From Climacium dendroides (Eukaryota; Streptophyta; Bryopsida; Hypnales; Climaciaceae): a DNA stretch of 64,000 nt. Under the pieces are notes generated by a model. It saw only the letters and a program-made list of their open reading frames with translations, searched no databases and was not told where the DNA came from. This document shows, piece after piece, positions 50,595 through 63,291 of this stretch. How positions within the stretch are numbered: position 1 is the first letter of the stretch; every line of letters begins with the position of its first letter. Location of the stretch: NCBI GenBank assembly GCA_950106755.1, contig OX467083.1, positions 16,611,029-16,675,028 on the forward strand, given 5' to 3'. A program made the position numbers and the translations under genes.

Positions 50595-51692
50595 CTCCCA
50601 TCCTCGTGTTTGTTGCGTTCACTGCTTCCTTTGAAGCTCTCTCTCTCTCGCTCTTCTTTGCTGCCTCCGATCGTCCTCCATCGCTGCCTCTGGAGCGCTT
50701 CAGGCGTTCGCTCCCATGCTCCCGTCTTGTTGAACCCTCGGTGTGACTTTGCGGCTCGCGATTTGGTGCTCTGTGGCGGATTCTCGATCTGGTGCGTTGT
50801 TGGTGTTCATGTCCATGCCGGTTGTGCGTGTTGGCTCTCTCCAGCTGTTTGTTGTTGCGATTCGGTGAAACAGTGCGAGAGAGAATTTTTTGCGGAAAAT
50901 TTTCTTTCTTGATGTTTGCTTTCCTTTTGTCTACGTGCTGATGAAACCCGTGCTCTGTTTTTTCGTTAAGTACAGAGTCGTTTTCCCGACGCTGTTGTGT
51001 CTAATTCGGGACTGATTCTGTGCTAGATACGTCTTATCTTGAGTCTTTGTTTAGTTGTCTGAACATTTCTGTTTTTTTCAGGCAATGAGCAATATCTCGT
51101 TGAGTCAGCAGAGCCTGTAGTAGTATTCTTAAAGAATTTTGACATTTTTTAGTGTCTTTGTTGTTGTCGTGACATTATGGAGTGTTCAATTGCATTGGAG
51201 AAGGAGTTGTGCGTCATGTTTACTGGATCGAACCAGAATAAAAATTATGTTCTGTTGCATGTTTTCTTCAGTCTATATATAGTATTAGAATTTTGTCGAC
51301 AATTGTGCTATATCCTTACCACGTCTGTTGTTGCCTGAGTGTTAGAATTCTGGTGACGTGTTTATGACGCTCCTTCCTTCTCCCTTTTGCCGACTAGCTG
51401 TATTGTCGAAGATACCATTTTAGTTTTGTAGGAGGATATTAGTGGACGTGTCCTGAATTCTTTCACTCTAGCTGCTTGCATGGACTCACCTTACGAACAA
51501 GAACAAAGCCAATGCTCTACTGAGATCGGGTGTGAAATATCTAGTTTAGTATGATTTCGAGTATTCATGTGCTGTGCATGTTGTTTAGCGCCTACTTTTG
51601 TGCTGCGCATGTTGTATGATGGACTTCCGATGAGCTAAAATCTGGATGTTGGCATTTTTCCCAGCTTAAACGGGCTCAGTGACTAGAGCGAA
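50595..51692 (+). other. Right PCK 5' leader: leader exon and leader intron
   Basis: From about 50590 to 51060 the sequence is strongly similar to the left leader, including a CT-rich run (50639-50650) and CTGTGCTAGATACGTCTTAT. After that the copies diverge. An acceptor (gggctcag followed by TGACT) ends at 51679, matching the left copy. A possible donor is GT at 50792, not secure. The ATG at 50586 probably precedes the transcription start. Confidence 0.6.
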
Positions 51693-54600
51693 ATGGCGTC
51701 CAACGGAAACGGAATCGCCGCTCACGACTTCGAGTTCAGTACGGCAGCGATGGTTCCAAATGGTCTCTCCAAAATCAACACAAAGACTGCAGAGATGTGC
51801 AAAGATGATACCGCACCCACGGTAAAAGTTTCGAACGTCGAAGAGCTGCATGCTCTGCAGAGGAAGAAAGCGTCCGCTCCGTCCACGCCCAGGACCGCTA
51901 CGAATCCTTCTACCCCGAAGAGTTTGACGCCTCGTTCCTACTTGTCGGAAGAGGAGCTCCACAAGCAGCAGATGCAGTCAGTCAGGTATAAAAACGTTGC
52001 GATCCAGAAGTTTTCGTCTGGTGTCTGATATACATTCTGCCGAGTCAATTTCTACCAAGTCACGCCAGGCACGCCAAGTGTGTTTGACACAGTTATTGAA
52101 AATAATTCATCATGTTCTTACCGGTAAGATGATGTATTAACTGTTTTGGTTTTGCAGCTCTTCGTTGGCCTCTTTGACCCGTGAGAGCGGACCCCAGGTC
52201 ATCAAGGGCGATCCGGCCAGGAAGAGGTCTCCCCCGAAGTCTGTGGTAGCTCCGAGGCTGGATATCAGTGACAGCGCCTTGAAGTTCACGCACGTTCTGT
52301 ACAACTTGTCTCCTTCAGGTGCGGTTTGCCATGCAGCATGTGATTGTCAGCTTCTTACGACCCAATTTGTTTGGGCTTTTGCATCCAGCCTTGTTCTGCG
52401 GCCATCGCAAATCATGTGTGTTATATGTCCTGTTATTCGCGCGCTCTGTCCGAAGCCTTCGTGTGGTGTCTGTTCTTATTTGTTTGCCCTTGTCCTTTGT
52501 AGAGCTGTACGAGCAAGCCATCAAGTTCGAAAAGGGGTCTTACATCACATCGACCGGAGCTCTTGCGACCATGTCTGGTGCCAAAACTGGCAGGTCTCCG
52601 AAGGACAAGCGTGTGGTGAAGGAAGAGACCTCCCAGGATGACTTGTGGTGGGGAAAGTAAGTGTCCTGTCTTTGGTGTAAGGGTTGGGTGCCTTCCTGTG
52701 CGGCGTCGAGTTGAATGTCTTTTGCGTATCATCGCAATCGTCTGAAATGTTGAATTGATGTTGCCCTTTCCCCGTTCCCTTGCATGTAGGTTGCTATGTG
52801 GTCATGTGTGGTACATGTAGTTGACGAGGTTGGTGTTGCTGGATTTGAGGGAGGGAGTTTGCTGATTTTTTCGGTGTGCCTTGTCCTGCAGGGGATCTCC
52901 GAACATCGAGATGGACGAGGAGACGTTCTTGGTGAACCGCGAGAGGGCCGTGGACTACCTGAACTCGTTGGAGAAGGTATGCTCTGCTGGCAATTGCTTA
53001 TTTGCGTGCCGGTTCGGTATTTTGCGTTCGTCGAGCAATTGTGGTTGTGAATCGATGGTTTCCTGTCGGGTGTTGTCTAACCGAGGGTTTTTGTTGGTGC
53101 AGGTGTTCGTGAACGATCAGTTCCTGAACTGGGACCCCGAGAACCGCATCAAAGTCCGCATCATATCCGCTCGTGCTTACCACTCCCTTTTCATGCACAA
53201 CATGTAAGCCTCTGCACTTGTTCCCCCTTCTTGGCATTAGTCCTCTCCAATGCCCGGTACGGCCGCTGAACGCTGAACGCTGAGATTTGTTGTGTGTTGC
53301 GCGAAGTTTGTATGGGTGTGTTGGTGTATTGCACATCCAGTTGCTAGTTAGGAGCATGCGAGGCCTGGGGCCACCGTTTGGGAGGGAGGGACGCCATCGT
53401 GGGCTTGGGGTTGATGATGATGATGATGATGATCTGTGCCTGTCGTGGTGCATTGTGTCCGTTGTTGGGTGAGCGTGGTGCATTAGATGGGTGTCTGTAT
53501 GCATGTATGTCTTTGGTGTGTGTCCGGTGGCATTAAGCATATGGGTGGCAGGTGCATACGCCCTACCCCTGAAGAGCTCGAGGATTTTGGCACTCCGGAC
53601 TTCACAATTTACAATGCCGGACAGTTTCCGTGCAATCGCTATACCCACTACATGTCATCGTCAACTAGCATAGATCTGAATCTGAAACGCAAAGAGATGG
53701 TGATTTTGGGAACGCAATATGCCGGAGAGATGAAGAAGGGTCTGTTCAGCGTGATGCACTACTTGATGCCCAAAAGAGGAATCCTGTCGTTGCACTCGGG
53801 CTGCAACATGGGGAAGAGCGGGGATGTGGCGTTGTTTTTTGGATTATCAGGTATAGTTGGCGAAAGAAAACGAGAAGCTCACAGACGTGCTATGACAGCT
53901 CCTCCGGAAGTGTCCCGAGCGTGTCCCTGATGCTGGTGGGCGTTGTGCTGTGTTGGTTGTTTCAGGGACCGGTAAGACGACTCTTTCGACGGACCCGAAC
54001 CGTCAGCTGATCGGCGACGACGAGCACTGCTGGAGCGACACCGGTGTGTCGAACATCGAGGGCGGTTGCTACGCGAAGTGCATCGATTTGTCGAGCGAGA
54101 AGGAGCCGGAGATCTGGAACGCGATCAAGTTCGGCACCGGTGAGTTCTCGTGTGTTTGGAGTGTGTTTGGTTTCGTAGGGTTGGAATTGGTGGTACTGGT
54201 TCGGTTGCTGCCTGTGGTCGCTTTTCCCGCCGGTGTCTGACTGGGTGTGCTTGTCGCAGTGCTGGAGAACGTGGTGTTCGAGGAGCATTACAGGGAGGTC
54301 GACTACAACGACAAATCTGTGACCGGTAAGGCTCTGAACGTGCGTGCACTGTGGTGCTGCAGTGTTGGATCCTATGGTTGTGAAAGTGATCCTTTGTGAG
54401 CGGCAAGTGCCTTGGGGGCTGTTTCCCCTTTGGTCTTGCAGAGGGTGATGTCGCTGACGTGGTTTGCTGTGATTCGGTTTGTGCAGAGAACACGAGGGCC
54501 GCCTACCCGATCGAGTTCATCCCCAACGTGAGGCTGCCCTGCTTGGGCCCTCACCCGAAGAACGTGATTTTGCTTTCGTGTGACGCGTTCGGTGTGTTGC

Positions 54601-55607
54601 CCCCCGTGAGCAAGTTGACTCACTCGCAGACCATGTACCACTTCATCAGCGGCTACACTGCCCTGGTACGTGTGTGGTCGATCCCGAGCGGGTTCCGCCT
54701 CGTTTGTCCGTTTCGTTGCGAGGATTGATGTGGCTGTTTTGTCGTGGCCTTCCGCTGACGACGTGGATTTGATCGTCCAGGTGGCCGGAACGGTGGAGGG
54801 TGTGAAGGAGCCGACTGCCACCTTCTCCGCGTGCTTCGGAGCTGCTTTCATCATGCTGCACCCCACGAAGTATGCTGCCATGCTCGCCGACAAGATGCAG
54901 AAGCACGGTGCCACCGCCTGGTTGGTGAACACGGGATGGAGTGGCGGCAGGTAGGGACCGGATGGTGTGTTCGTTGAAGCAATGTGTGCCATTTTTTTCC
55001 AGTATCGGTTGTTCGGTCGTGCCCGCTGCATTTGTTTGTTGGGTTTGCCTTGGGCACAGAGTCTGACGGCGTGTTGGTTTTGCAGCTACGGTGTGGGTTC
55101 GAGGATGAAACTGGCTCACACGAGGAAGATCATCAACGCCATCCACGACGGGAGTCTGTTGGATGCGGAGTACGTGCAGACCCCGATTTTCAACCTGGCC
55201 GTGCCGACCCGGGTCTCCGGGGTTCCGAGCGAAGCTTTGCAGCCCCAGAATGCGGTGTGTGACCTGTGAAACTTCTGGCCTCTTTTTGAGTTGGGTCTGT
55301 GTGATGTCGTGGACGGGAGTGGGACGGATGGTTGTTGGGTCTGATTGTTGGAGCAGCTGAATGCGTCTGTTGGGTGGATGTCGGGTGTCTCTTGAGACGT
55401 TGTGTGAGTGTATGGTTGTTGTTTCTCGATTTGACACGATGGAAGAATGTTGGTGTGCAGTGGTGGGACAAGAAGCTTTACAGCGAGACCTTGAAGAAGC
55501 TCGCGGGACTTTTCCAGAAGAATTTTGAGATTTACGCTGACTACCAGGTTGGTGGAGACAGCAAGCTGACGGAGCGGATTCTGGCAGCCGGGCCTCGTCT
55601 GGAGTAA
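51693..55607 (+). CDS. PCK: Phosphoenolpyruvate carboxykinase (ATP), right copy, complete
   Basis: Same reaction and pathway as the left copy. Twelve coding exons: 51693-51985, 52158-52318, 52503-52656, 52892-52976, 53103-53203, 53552-53850, 53966-54139, 54260-54325, 54487-54665, 54781-54950, 55086-55254, 55461-55607. All introns are GT-AG. The joined CDS is 1998 bases, 665 codons plus stop, about the usual plant length. Codons 1-97 form the plant N-terminal extension with [10 protein letters not shown]. Catalytic landmarks: TGRSPKDK (180-187), K326-K327, H346, P-loop GLSGTGKT (362-369), [11 protein letters not shown] (379-389), NTGWSGG (554-560). K327, H346 and D383 have the same mutual spacing as the E. 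coli metal ligands K213, H232 and D269. Exon and intron lengths match the left copy, except intron 1 (172 against 148) and small indels in introns 3, 5 and 7. No frameshift or stop was seen. Confidence 0.97.
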
Positions 55608-55925
55608 TGACGAGTTGACGAGTCGGGAGTGTACATGCTGAGTGATTTGGGGATGTGGACGGAACTGGAATCTGGGTGGCCTTTTCGCTTTTGCCGGTGG
55701 AAAGTGGATCGGAGTTCCGAGTTGGATGATGATGACAAACGAGTAGAGTAGATATTGCTAATTTATGATGGGTTGAGTCCTTGCGGGGACATATTTTTTA
55801 CTACCTAGGGTGCTGTACTACCTAGGGTAGCAATTTTTTCATTCCGGTTCTCTGTCCATATTTAACTTACCTCCTGTGCATATGAGATATTTCAATCTAA
55901 TAAAGTCACTGCAATTTCTTTACTG
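55608..55925 (+). terminator. Right PCK 3' UTR and poly(A) signal
   Basis: AATAAA lies at 55899-55904, about 290 bases after the stop, so cleavage is expected near 55920. Inside the 3' UTR, TACTACCTAGGGT occurs twice 17 bases apart (around 55799 and 55816), and the second copy is part of a short palindrome. Its role is unknown. Confidence 0.6.
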
Positions 55926-58869
55926 GTGATCGTCGCTTTCATGGTTTCTGAAGTGTGGTTATTTGGTTGTGTGATCCTGTGGTCAATTGAATTTTTGTTG
56001 TACTTTGTGGTTCATCTCATATATCATGGATGGATTACTTGGTATCGAGGGAAAGTAAATCCTTGCTCTGATGGTGGTTGTTGAGTTGAAACTTTGGTTG
56101 CAGTTGTGATTTTTGGTGGACATACTCTATTCTAGATGGTGATTCGAGTGTGAGGTATACAGTAGTTCATTTCTTCCTCTGTTGCCCTCTTTCATTTTCA
56201 TTTTTGTTGTGAAGTGAACGAGTATATTGTATTACATCTATTTGCATTATTGTGAATCTTTGAAATTTGGTAGATTAGAATTTGGGTTTTAGGGTTTAGT
56301 ATGCCCTTTAAGTGGATAAAAGTGCAAGTACCTTTCAAGATATCAAATTGTCCTCAAAAGAAAGGGTGTGTATAATCTTTGAAAATGAATTATTAATTAA
56401 GATAATTTCTTCAAGATCTAGTATATTTGAGGCTCGTTTCCAAGTGCCCTCAAAATAGAAATAATCAAGATTTGTAATGAATACTCTTGAGTAGAAAAAT
56501 CATCGACGATCATTTTCAAAATCAGGTTTTTGATGTTAAAATTACATTTCAAAATGAATTTGTCTTAATTAAAAATAGCAACTTGTTAAAGTTTTATTTA
56601 ATTTCAAAGTTTTGTTGATACCGAAATATAGTGCCTTGGGAAATTTAGGAAATTTAGAGAGAAGAGTGCAAATTGCCAAAATAAAGTACATGTGATTTTT
56701 TGACAATCAACATTTTTCTAAATATATTGCTATCGTCATTGAGTTTGGGATGCCCACACCTGCATACCACTGTTGCTAATGAGCCTAAGAAAATTTGGAT
56801 GAAAAATTGTTGTTTTTTGTTTGCTGCAAAACCAATTTCGATTTGTCAAAAGGATTTTTTTTTGTCCTTGGTAATATAGGGTGAAGTGAATATTATATTT
56901 TTTTATGAGTGAGCCATGCCTTTTAGTAGATAAGATTGCTACAAAAGCAACCATAATCCAATTTTGTAAAAATTTAGGAAGGTATGTCATTGTAGAATGC
57001 CAATTCAAGAGTAGTCAACATTTCTTATGTATAGGCACTTTAATAATAAAATATCTTGGACAATTCTAGGTTGACACTTTTTAATATCAATAAACATGGG
57101 CCTTAAAATTGATGGAATTGGATCATAGTTGGTTTTACGACACCATACCTTAGTATCACTGTCAATTTGCTATAGATTAAGGTAAACAGTGCCAAATTAG
57201 CAAGTGTGTTTTATGTTTTGAATATAGTTGTTTTTCTTCTCCTACTTTGAAACATTCAAGTTTATTGAATACCCTTTCATTTGTAAAGCTATCTCTTGCA
57301 CCAACGTGATGGATTCCTTCTGCGTTGTTGTGATATGCTCCTGCAACCCTCCCAAATCTGTCGCCAACGTTGGCTGGTAACTGATATATTACATGAATTT
57401 GTTTTAATGCTACGTCAATGAATCTTTATTGGATGAAGTGCACTTCTCACAACATTCATCATCCACTAAGTGGATGGTTGAAAGTTTAGATATTAATTAA
57501 ACCTAAATTAGAAGAGGATGTGGACTATAAAACTTCACAAGTTTTTCAAGGCAAAATTAAACCTTAGGCCATTTTTTAGAGGCACAAATGAAATAAATTC
57601 CATCATGTCATTTTAAAGATGGATTGATGTTCCTAAAAGCCAACAGAAATAGGTAGAATGTTTTGTTACTCCCAAATACTAAAAAAATGGTTTTTGTAGT
57701 TTTTGTAGTTTTTGACTAAAATTAAAGAGGTAACAAGAGACTAGATGGTTAAATTGTGACTAGATGGTCAACAAAACTTGTTGCAAGGCTTCATAATTCC
57801 CAATGGGGCCATTCTAAATAATATAATGATTGCCAAAATAGAATATAAATCCAATATGTGCAAAATCCTACTACCAAGACCAACCAAATACAATAGACAA
57901 TAGTCTATGAGAAGTTGCTTTTGCTAGATAAGCTAAATGTCTTACAAAATCTTTATGAATTATTCATCTATTTTCAATCTTAAAATAAAAATCCTTTCAA
58001 AATCTATAAGTGCTCTATTCTAATCCAAGCGTCCTTAGTCAAGAACACCTTGCAAAATTCTATTTAGATATTGTTTAAAAGTCTAAACTTCTTGCCTAAA
58101 ATACTTTACACTTTGTGCTATCTATATATTATTTACTCCATATTTATTATGTAGAGGATGGGTCCCTTCGATTAAACTAGATGCATTTCAACTTTGTAGT
58201 TTTTTATAAGTAGAAAAATTTAAAAATTAACACAGCTTAGTTAATTTGAGTTCAAATCAAGTCATTGAAAGGAACAAAATGCATTGATTTGTATACAATT
58301 TTGGACAACACTCATTGCTAAATTAGTTATTGTAAAGTCATTACTTGATAGTTTAGTGGTTTTATTATGACAAGGCCAATAAAATTGAAACCCAAGTTCC
58401 ATCAAGTCTATTTTTGAGGAGCTTTAATGGCTAGTATATAATTTGAGCATCAAGGTTTATATGGGCTATTCACCATTGCAAGGATACATTTCTTTTTATT
58501 TATATATACAACCTTCCATTGAAGAAAAAAAATAGCCCAAACCAATACTTTATGTTGCTTTGGATCAGTTCACTAAAAAATCCTTGTGATGGCTTCTCTT
58601 GGACATTTTAATTTTTTAATGTTGCATATGTAAATTGAGGTTACCATCATCCAAATTTTTTACTATACCAATCTCACCAATTTCCAATTCACCAAATAGG
58701 CTCGATCAACAAATCATTAACACACAACATCTTCACATAGCAACATGAATCAACAAAACATAAGCAACATTTGAAGTGACAAAAGACTATTAGGAAGCCC
58801 CCAAAGTTAACATGTTCCATACACATTCAAGTCTCATCATTGTAGACCATTGGTTGTACCAAACATTTA
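55926..58869. other. AT-rich intergenic, no gene seen
   Basis: Composition falls to the AT-rich background within about 400 bases of the PCK 3' end. No gene or transposon terminus was recognised. Confidence 0.5.
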
Positions 58870-59207
58870 AAGTAGGAGGTTTAAAATGACTCAAGCTCTA
58901 AAGTGGCTCACTCCTTAAATGTGCACTATTTGTACATGTTGCTTTTTTATAGCCTTTAGTAATGTACAAACAATCTATATATTAGGAGGTGAGCTATTTT
59001 AGAGCCCTTATTTTAGGCTATGCCATTTCAACTTCAAAATTTTACAACTAATTCCACAAAGCTTCAAAAAATATGAAACGACTTGGGTTAGATGTGAATT
59101 CCACTTGTCTTTCAAGGAAAATTTACTGAAAAATATTTCAAGATGTTCCACCTCCCCAAAATTCAGTTCCAGCCCTTACATGGTCCATTTATGGACCTCA
59201 TACCTTA
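58870..59207. mobile_element. MITE, relative of 12188-12516
   Basis: It starts AGTAGGAGG and ends GGACCTCATACCTTA. The interior aligns with 12188-12516 over most of its length (ACTATTTGTACATGTTGC, ATATGAAACGACTTGGGTTA, ACTTGTCTTTCAAGGAAAAT). Confidence 0.7.
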
Positions 59208-60255
59208 GATAAGAAATTATGACAACAGAAGGATCAAGAGTGTACTGGATTTTGGTATCAATTTTCACAAAAACACCATGTCTTGCCAAAATGACAATGA
59301 TGCAAAAAACCAACAAATTTAAGCTTCAACAAATCCAGCCAAACAACTCAATAAGGTTGGAATCAACAAGATAACAAGAGTTGTCTTCCAAATCGCAAAC
59401 CATGGGAAGAAAATGTTCCATTCATTTTAGAACATGTTTAGTGCCGTAATCAGGGTGTAATGTGCAATTGTGTGGTTTTGCACACGCAATCGGGCATTAT
59501 GCATTTTTCATCTCAATTGTTTTTGTTCATCTTATATTTCATCCAAATTTTCTTCATGCGGTTTACGTTGGGCAAAGCTTCTTGTCGTTGGGCATTGTCC
59601 TATACGTAGAGTCTTTTGTCTTTTGAGGCATTGCCTTCCACAAACCTATAACAAGAGGTTTGATTAGAATTAGCTTGCAGGTGAGTATTTTCATATTAAC
59701 CCCTAAAGGACCAAAGAGCCCACTTTGAGCTTTTTGAGAACTTAGGTAGGTTCTATTGACTTCATAATTTGTAATTTTGGGATGAATTTTTTAGATGGAT
59801 GTTTTTCATCATAATCTACATGTGAAGCTTTGTTTCATGTTATTTCAATAAATATTGCAAAAATTATAATTTTTTTTAAATTTTTTAAATTTTTTAAATT
59901 CAATATCAACATATTAATTATTTTTTGGAAATTATATAGATTGATACCTACTCAAAATTAAACCACTGAAATCCAAATAATGAGGTAAAAGTTATACTGA
60001 GTTTAATTTTGTGGGCAATTAAGATAGAAAAAAGCATGTGAAGTCATCTTTTGCTCTCAATTTTGAAAATTTTCAAATAAAAATGAAAGTAAAGGATATT
60101 AATTGGGATTAGCTAGAGTAAACAATTGACTCAAGTAAAGGAAAAAAAAAACCTAATCACCTTCAAATTTTTCTTTGCCATACTTAAGAAATTTAGTCGA
60201 TCAACATCATGAGAAATTTCCCTTTCTCACAACAAATAAAAGGAAACAACTGAAT
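59208..60255. other. AT-rich intergenic with a solo TTAA-family end
   Basis: TTAA at 59696-59699 followed by CCCCTAAAGGACC; no partner found. A TTTTTTAAA run follows near 59870-59900. No gene was recognised. Confidence 0.4.
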
Positions 60256-60390
60256 GGGAAATTTTGTTAAAGTGGCAATATTCCTTATATTGTTTTTCCA
60301 TTCATTTATACAATAGGTGTAGATTTTAGACCACAAGATCTAAATGTGAAAGTGCCCAATTTGTGGAATATTGGCGTTTTAATGAAATAT
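60256..60390. mobile_element. Palindromic MITE, deletion derivative
   Basis: Ends GGGAAATTTTGTTAAAGTGGC and TTGGCGTTTTAATGAAAT match the family, but only about 135 bp remain. Confidence 0.6.
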
Positions 60391-60710
60391 TAGTTCTAAC
60401 TTATCACCCATGTAATACACTCTTTTGTAGCGGATGTAACTTTTCAACTCTCCATTGATAGCAAAGAAACAATTTTGTCCATTTTGGTATACCCGTTAGT
60501 ACATTTTCTGAGCACATAATGACGGCATGTGACATTGCAACTAAGCATATTAATTAATGTTGGGTGCCTTCACAAAACTACGGGATATTCCTTTGCTTAG
60601 GATGCTACCAAATTACACAAAGAGTGACCCCTCGAGAATGAACTTCTTTTTACATTTTCATTTGGTTGTTGGGGTCTATGGCACAAGCTTCATACTAAGA
60701 AAGTAAATAT

Positions 60711-61027
60711 GGGGAATTTCATTAAAATGGCGATATTCCATGTGCCATTTTCACAGTGTGCCATTCCCACAGTTCAGACCGGGCGGTCTGAAATCTATTA
60801 GTGTCCTAGATTTGTGAACTCTATACCACTATTAGATGTATTAAATCTAAAAAATATGTAGATTTCAGACCAATCGATTTTAAAAATCTATATATTTTCT
60901 AGATTTCAGATATCTAATAATGGTATAGATTTCAAAAATCTAAGTAGCTAGTAGAGTTCAGACTGCCCGGTCTGAACTGTGAGAATGCCAAAGTCACAGA
61001 ATAATCGCCATTTTAATGAAATTCCCC
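60711..61027. mobile_element. Palindromic MITE, 317 bp
   Basis: GGGGAATTTCATTAAAATGG at the left and its inverse at the right. The inverted symmetry extends inward through CAGTTCAGACCGGGCGGTCT and beyond, so almost the whole element can fold on itself. No ORF. Confidence 0.9.
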
Positions 61028-61338
61028 ATGAATGCAATTATTTTGTCATTATAGTACAAGAGAATTGTGGCATACAACAAGTGCATGATAATGCTAATAA
61101 GCACCAAATCAAACTTGTTCACACTATTCAATCTAGCTGCATAAGTACTTATGGTCCTCTTCAAGCCCAATTCTAATAAAGTTGGTATATGAGTTGAATT
61201 GTTGAAGTCCTCAAGTTGTAGTGAGTGTTAAAACCAATTCAATATCTCATCTATGCATAATCACAAACCATCCTATTTGGCTACATGTAGGAAAAGGTGG
61301 TTGGATCAGTACATTGATGGTTCATCTTCTACATGGAT
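61028..61338. other. Intergenic spacer between palindromic MITEs
   Basis: No gene or repeat was recognised. Confidence 0.5.
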
Positions 61339-61656
61339 GGGCAATTTTGTTAAAATGGCGAAATTCCGCTACATTGGCAGTTTTTACAATTTAGAATGGG
61401 TGGTCTAAAGTGTACAAATGTCCTAGATATTTGAAATCTATAACTTTCTTAGATGTGATAAATCTACATCTATAATAGATGTCACTTTTACAACTCAGAT
61501 TGTGTGGTTTGAAATCTATAGCTTTCATAGATTTATTAAATCTATAAAAGTCCAAGATTACTAAAAACTGTACTTGTCCTAGATGTCATTTTTACAATTC
61601 AGAGCGGGCAGTCTAAAAATGGCACATGGAATGCCGCCATTTTAACAAAATTCCCC
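61339..61656. mobile_element. Palindromic MITE, 318 bp, diverged copy
   Basis: Ends GGGCAATTTTGTTAAAATGG and CCATTTTAACAAAATTCCCC. Interior TAGATTTATTAAATCTA-type modules are shared with the family, but the copy differs from its two neighbours. Confidence 0.85.
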
Positions 61657-61923
61657 ATATGGTTATATCCCAGCTATATTTGTGGGTCAAATTAACTACC
61701 AAGCCTAATATTCTACCAAACATTATTCTAAACTTAACCATAGTTTAAATAGTTCTCCAAAGCTTTAGACAATCTCATATCTAAGTACACTCTTTTTACA
61801 AGTACCTAGTAGTATAGATGGCCCATTAGAATTGTTATAATTAGGGGAGTTTTACATATGGCCTTCTTCTTCAAGGCAAACATTTTATTACAGACCATAT
61901 TAAATGTAAAAAAACAAGGATAT

Positions 61924-62239
61924 GGGGAATTTCATTAAAATGGCGATTATTCTGTGACTTTGGCATTCTCACAGTTTAGACCGGGCGGTCTGAACTCTAC
62001 TAGTGCTCTAGACTTTTGAAATCTATATCATTATTGGATATCTGAAATCTAGGAAATATGTAGATTTTAAAACCGATTGGTCTGAAATCTACATCTTTCC
62101 TAGATTTAATACATCTAATAGTGGTATAGAGTTCACAAATCTAGGACACTAATAGATTTTAGACTACTTGGTCTGAACTGTGGGAACGGCACACTGTGAA
62201 AGTGGCACACGGAATATTGCCATTTTAATGATATTCCCT
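61924..62239. mobile_element. Palindromic MITE, 316 bp, inverse of the 60711 copy
   Basis: It begins GGGGAATTTCATTAAAATGG and then follows the reverse complement of 60711-61027 (CTGTGACTTTGGCATTCTCA). The pair forms an inverted repeat about 900 bp apart. Confidence 0.9.
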
Positions 62240-63065
62240 ATGGAAACAATTATTTTGGATTGTTTGCTTATACTCCATGTTGTATTATTTTGAATTTTCA
62301 TTTTCAAATTCATTAGTGTACTAGAATTTGAACTACTAATACAATTCTCAATGTTGTATGAGATGTTGTCTTCAAAAACATTTCTAAAATTTAATGTATT
62401 CAAATCATCAAGTTACCTCTTTTGTGTCACCTATATTTGAACCTCAATTTGAACCTTGATTGGTCACCTTCATTGAGCTAAAACCTCACAAGTTTGCAAG
62501 AGCAATCAATGGAAGTTGAAGAGTACCCCTAGAGAGGCAACCAATTGGAATTGAAGCATTTCCATCTACAAGAGTGCCATTTAAGGGGAGCCTAGTGGCA
62601 TGATTAGGTACCTTATGCTTTTAACTTTAAAAATTCGCAGAATGTTGCATGAATGTTAAAAAGTTATAAAACAAATTGAATTTCTTTTTCTATTAAAGAA
62701 GCTAACATGCTTACTAGAAATTTATCATTTGGACCACTTATCTTGGTAGAAGAAATTAGTGGTTTAGGATGCTTCTACCTTAGACTTTAATAGATGCCTT
62801 GTCACTACTTAATATCTTCATTTTTTTGAAGAAGTTACCTCAACATTGAAGTTAACCTTTTAAACGCTCTGATGTCCATATTCTAAATGATGAACAAAGG
62901 GCATGGAGGCACTATTTAGTCCAACTAATTTCATGCAATGTCATACTTGGATGTAGAAAAGACAACCTTCACTTAATGACCAATTTCATGAAATTCCTAT
63001 AAATGATATCGTTGTACAAATATATAAGCAAAAATGTGCCAAAATTCAAAAAAGGGTCGAGGTGT
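62240..63065. other. AT-rich intergenic, no gene seen
   Basis: No gene or repeat was recognised. Confidence 0.5.
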
Positions 63066-63069
63066 TTAA

Positions 63070-63291
63070 TCCTTTTAGGATGAACAGGTGACCTTGGAAA
63101 TCATTCCTTTTCATTATTGTGTGAATGATTGGCTTAAAACATAGCAAAAGCACTCATTGGAAATCAAACTATTGTAGAAGACCTCCCCTTTTCACAACAA
63201 AATTCTGAGGATGAATAGTTGTACTTCTGTCCTACTAGAAGGATTCCATATCATCCATTGGACGGCAAACATCCGTGTGGACGTTTAAGGG
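63070..63291. mobile_element. TTAA-flanked MITE, 222 bp, opposite orientation
   Basis: TTAA at 63066-63069 and 63292-63295. The right end CGTTTAAGGG matches the left-end type of 49694-49915 when inverted. Interior GATGAATAGTTGTACTTCTG and GTAGAAGACCTCCCC identify the class. Confidence 0.85.

Noticed and set aside
50586..50912. Open frame of 108 codons at the right leader, with a counterpart at 4505-4197
   Set aside because: It starts upstream of the predicted transcription start, is Leu/Cys/Ser-rich and diverges at its end between copies. Treated as conserved leader DNA, not a protein.
53501..53930. Frames extending through PCK introns, for example reading past exon 6
   Set aside because: GT-AG borders, phase and PEPCK conservation show these are intron read-through. 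The same applies to antisense frames across both PCK genes.
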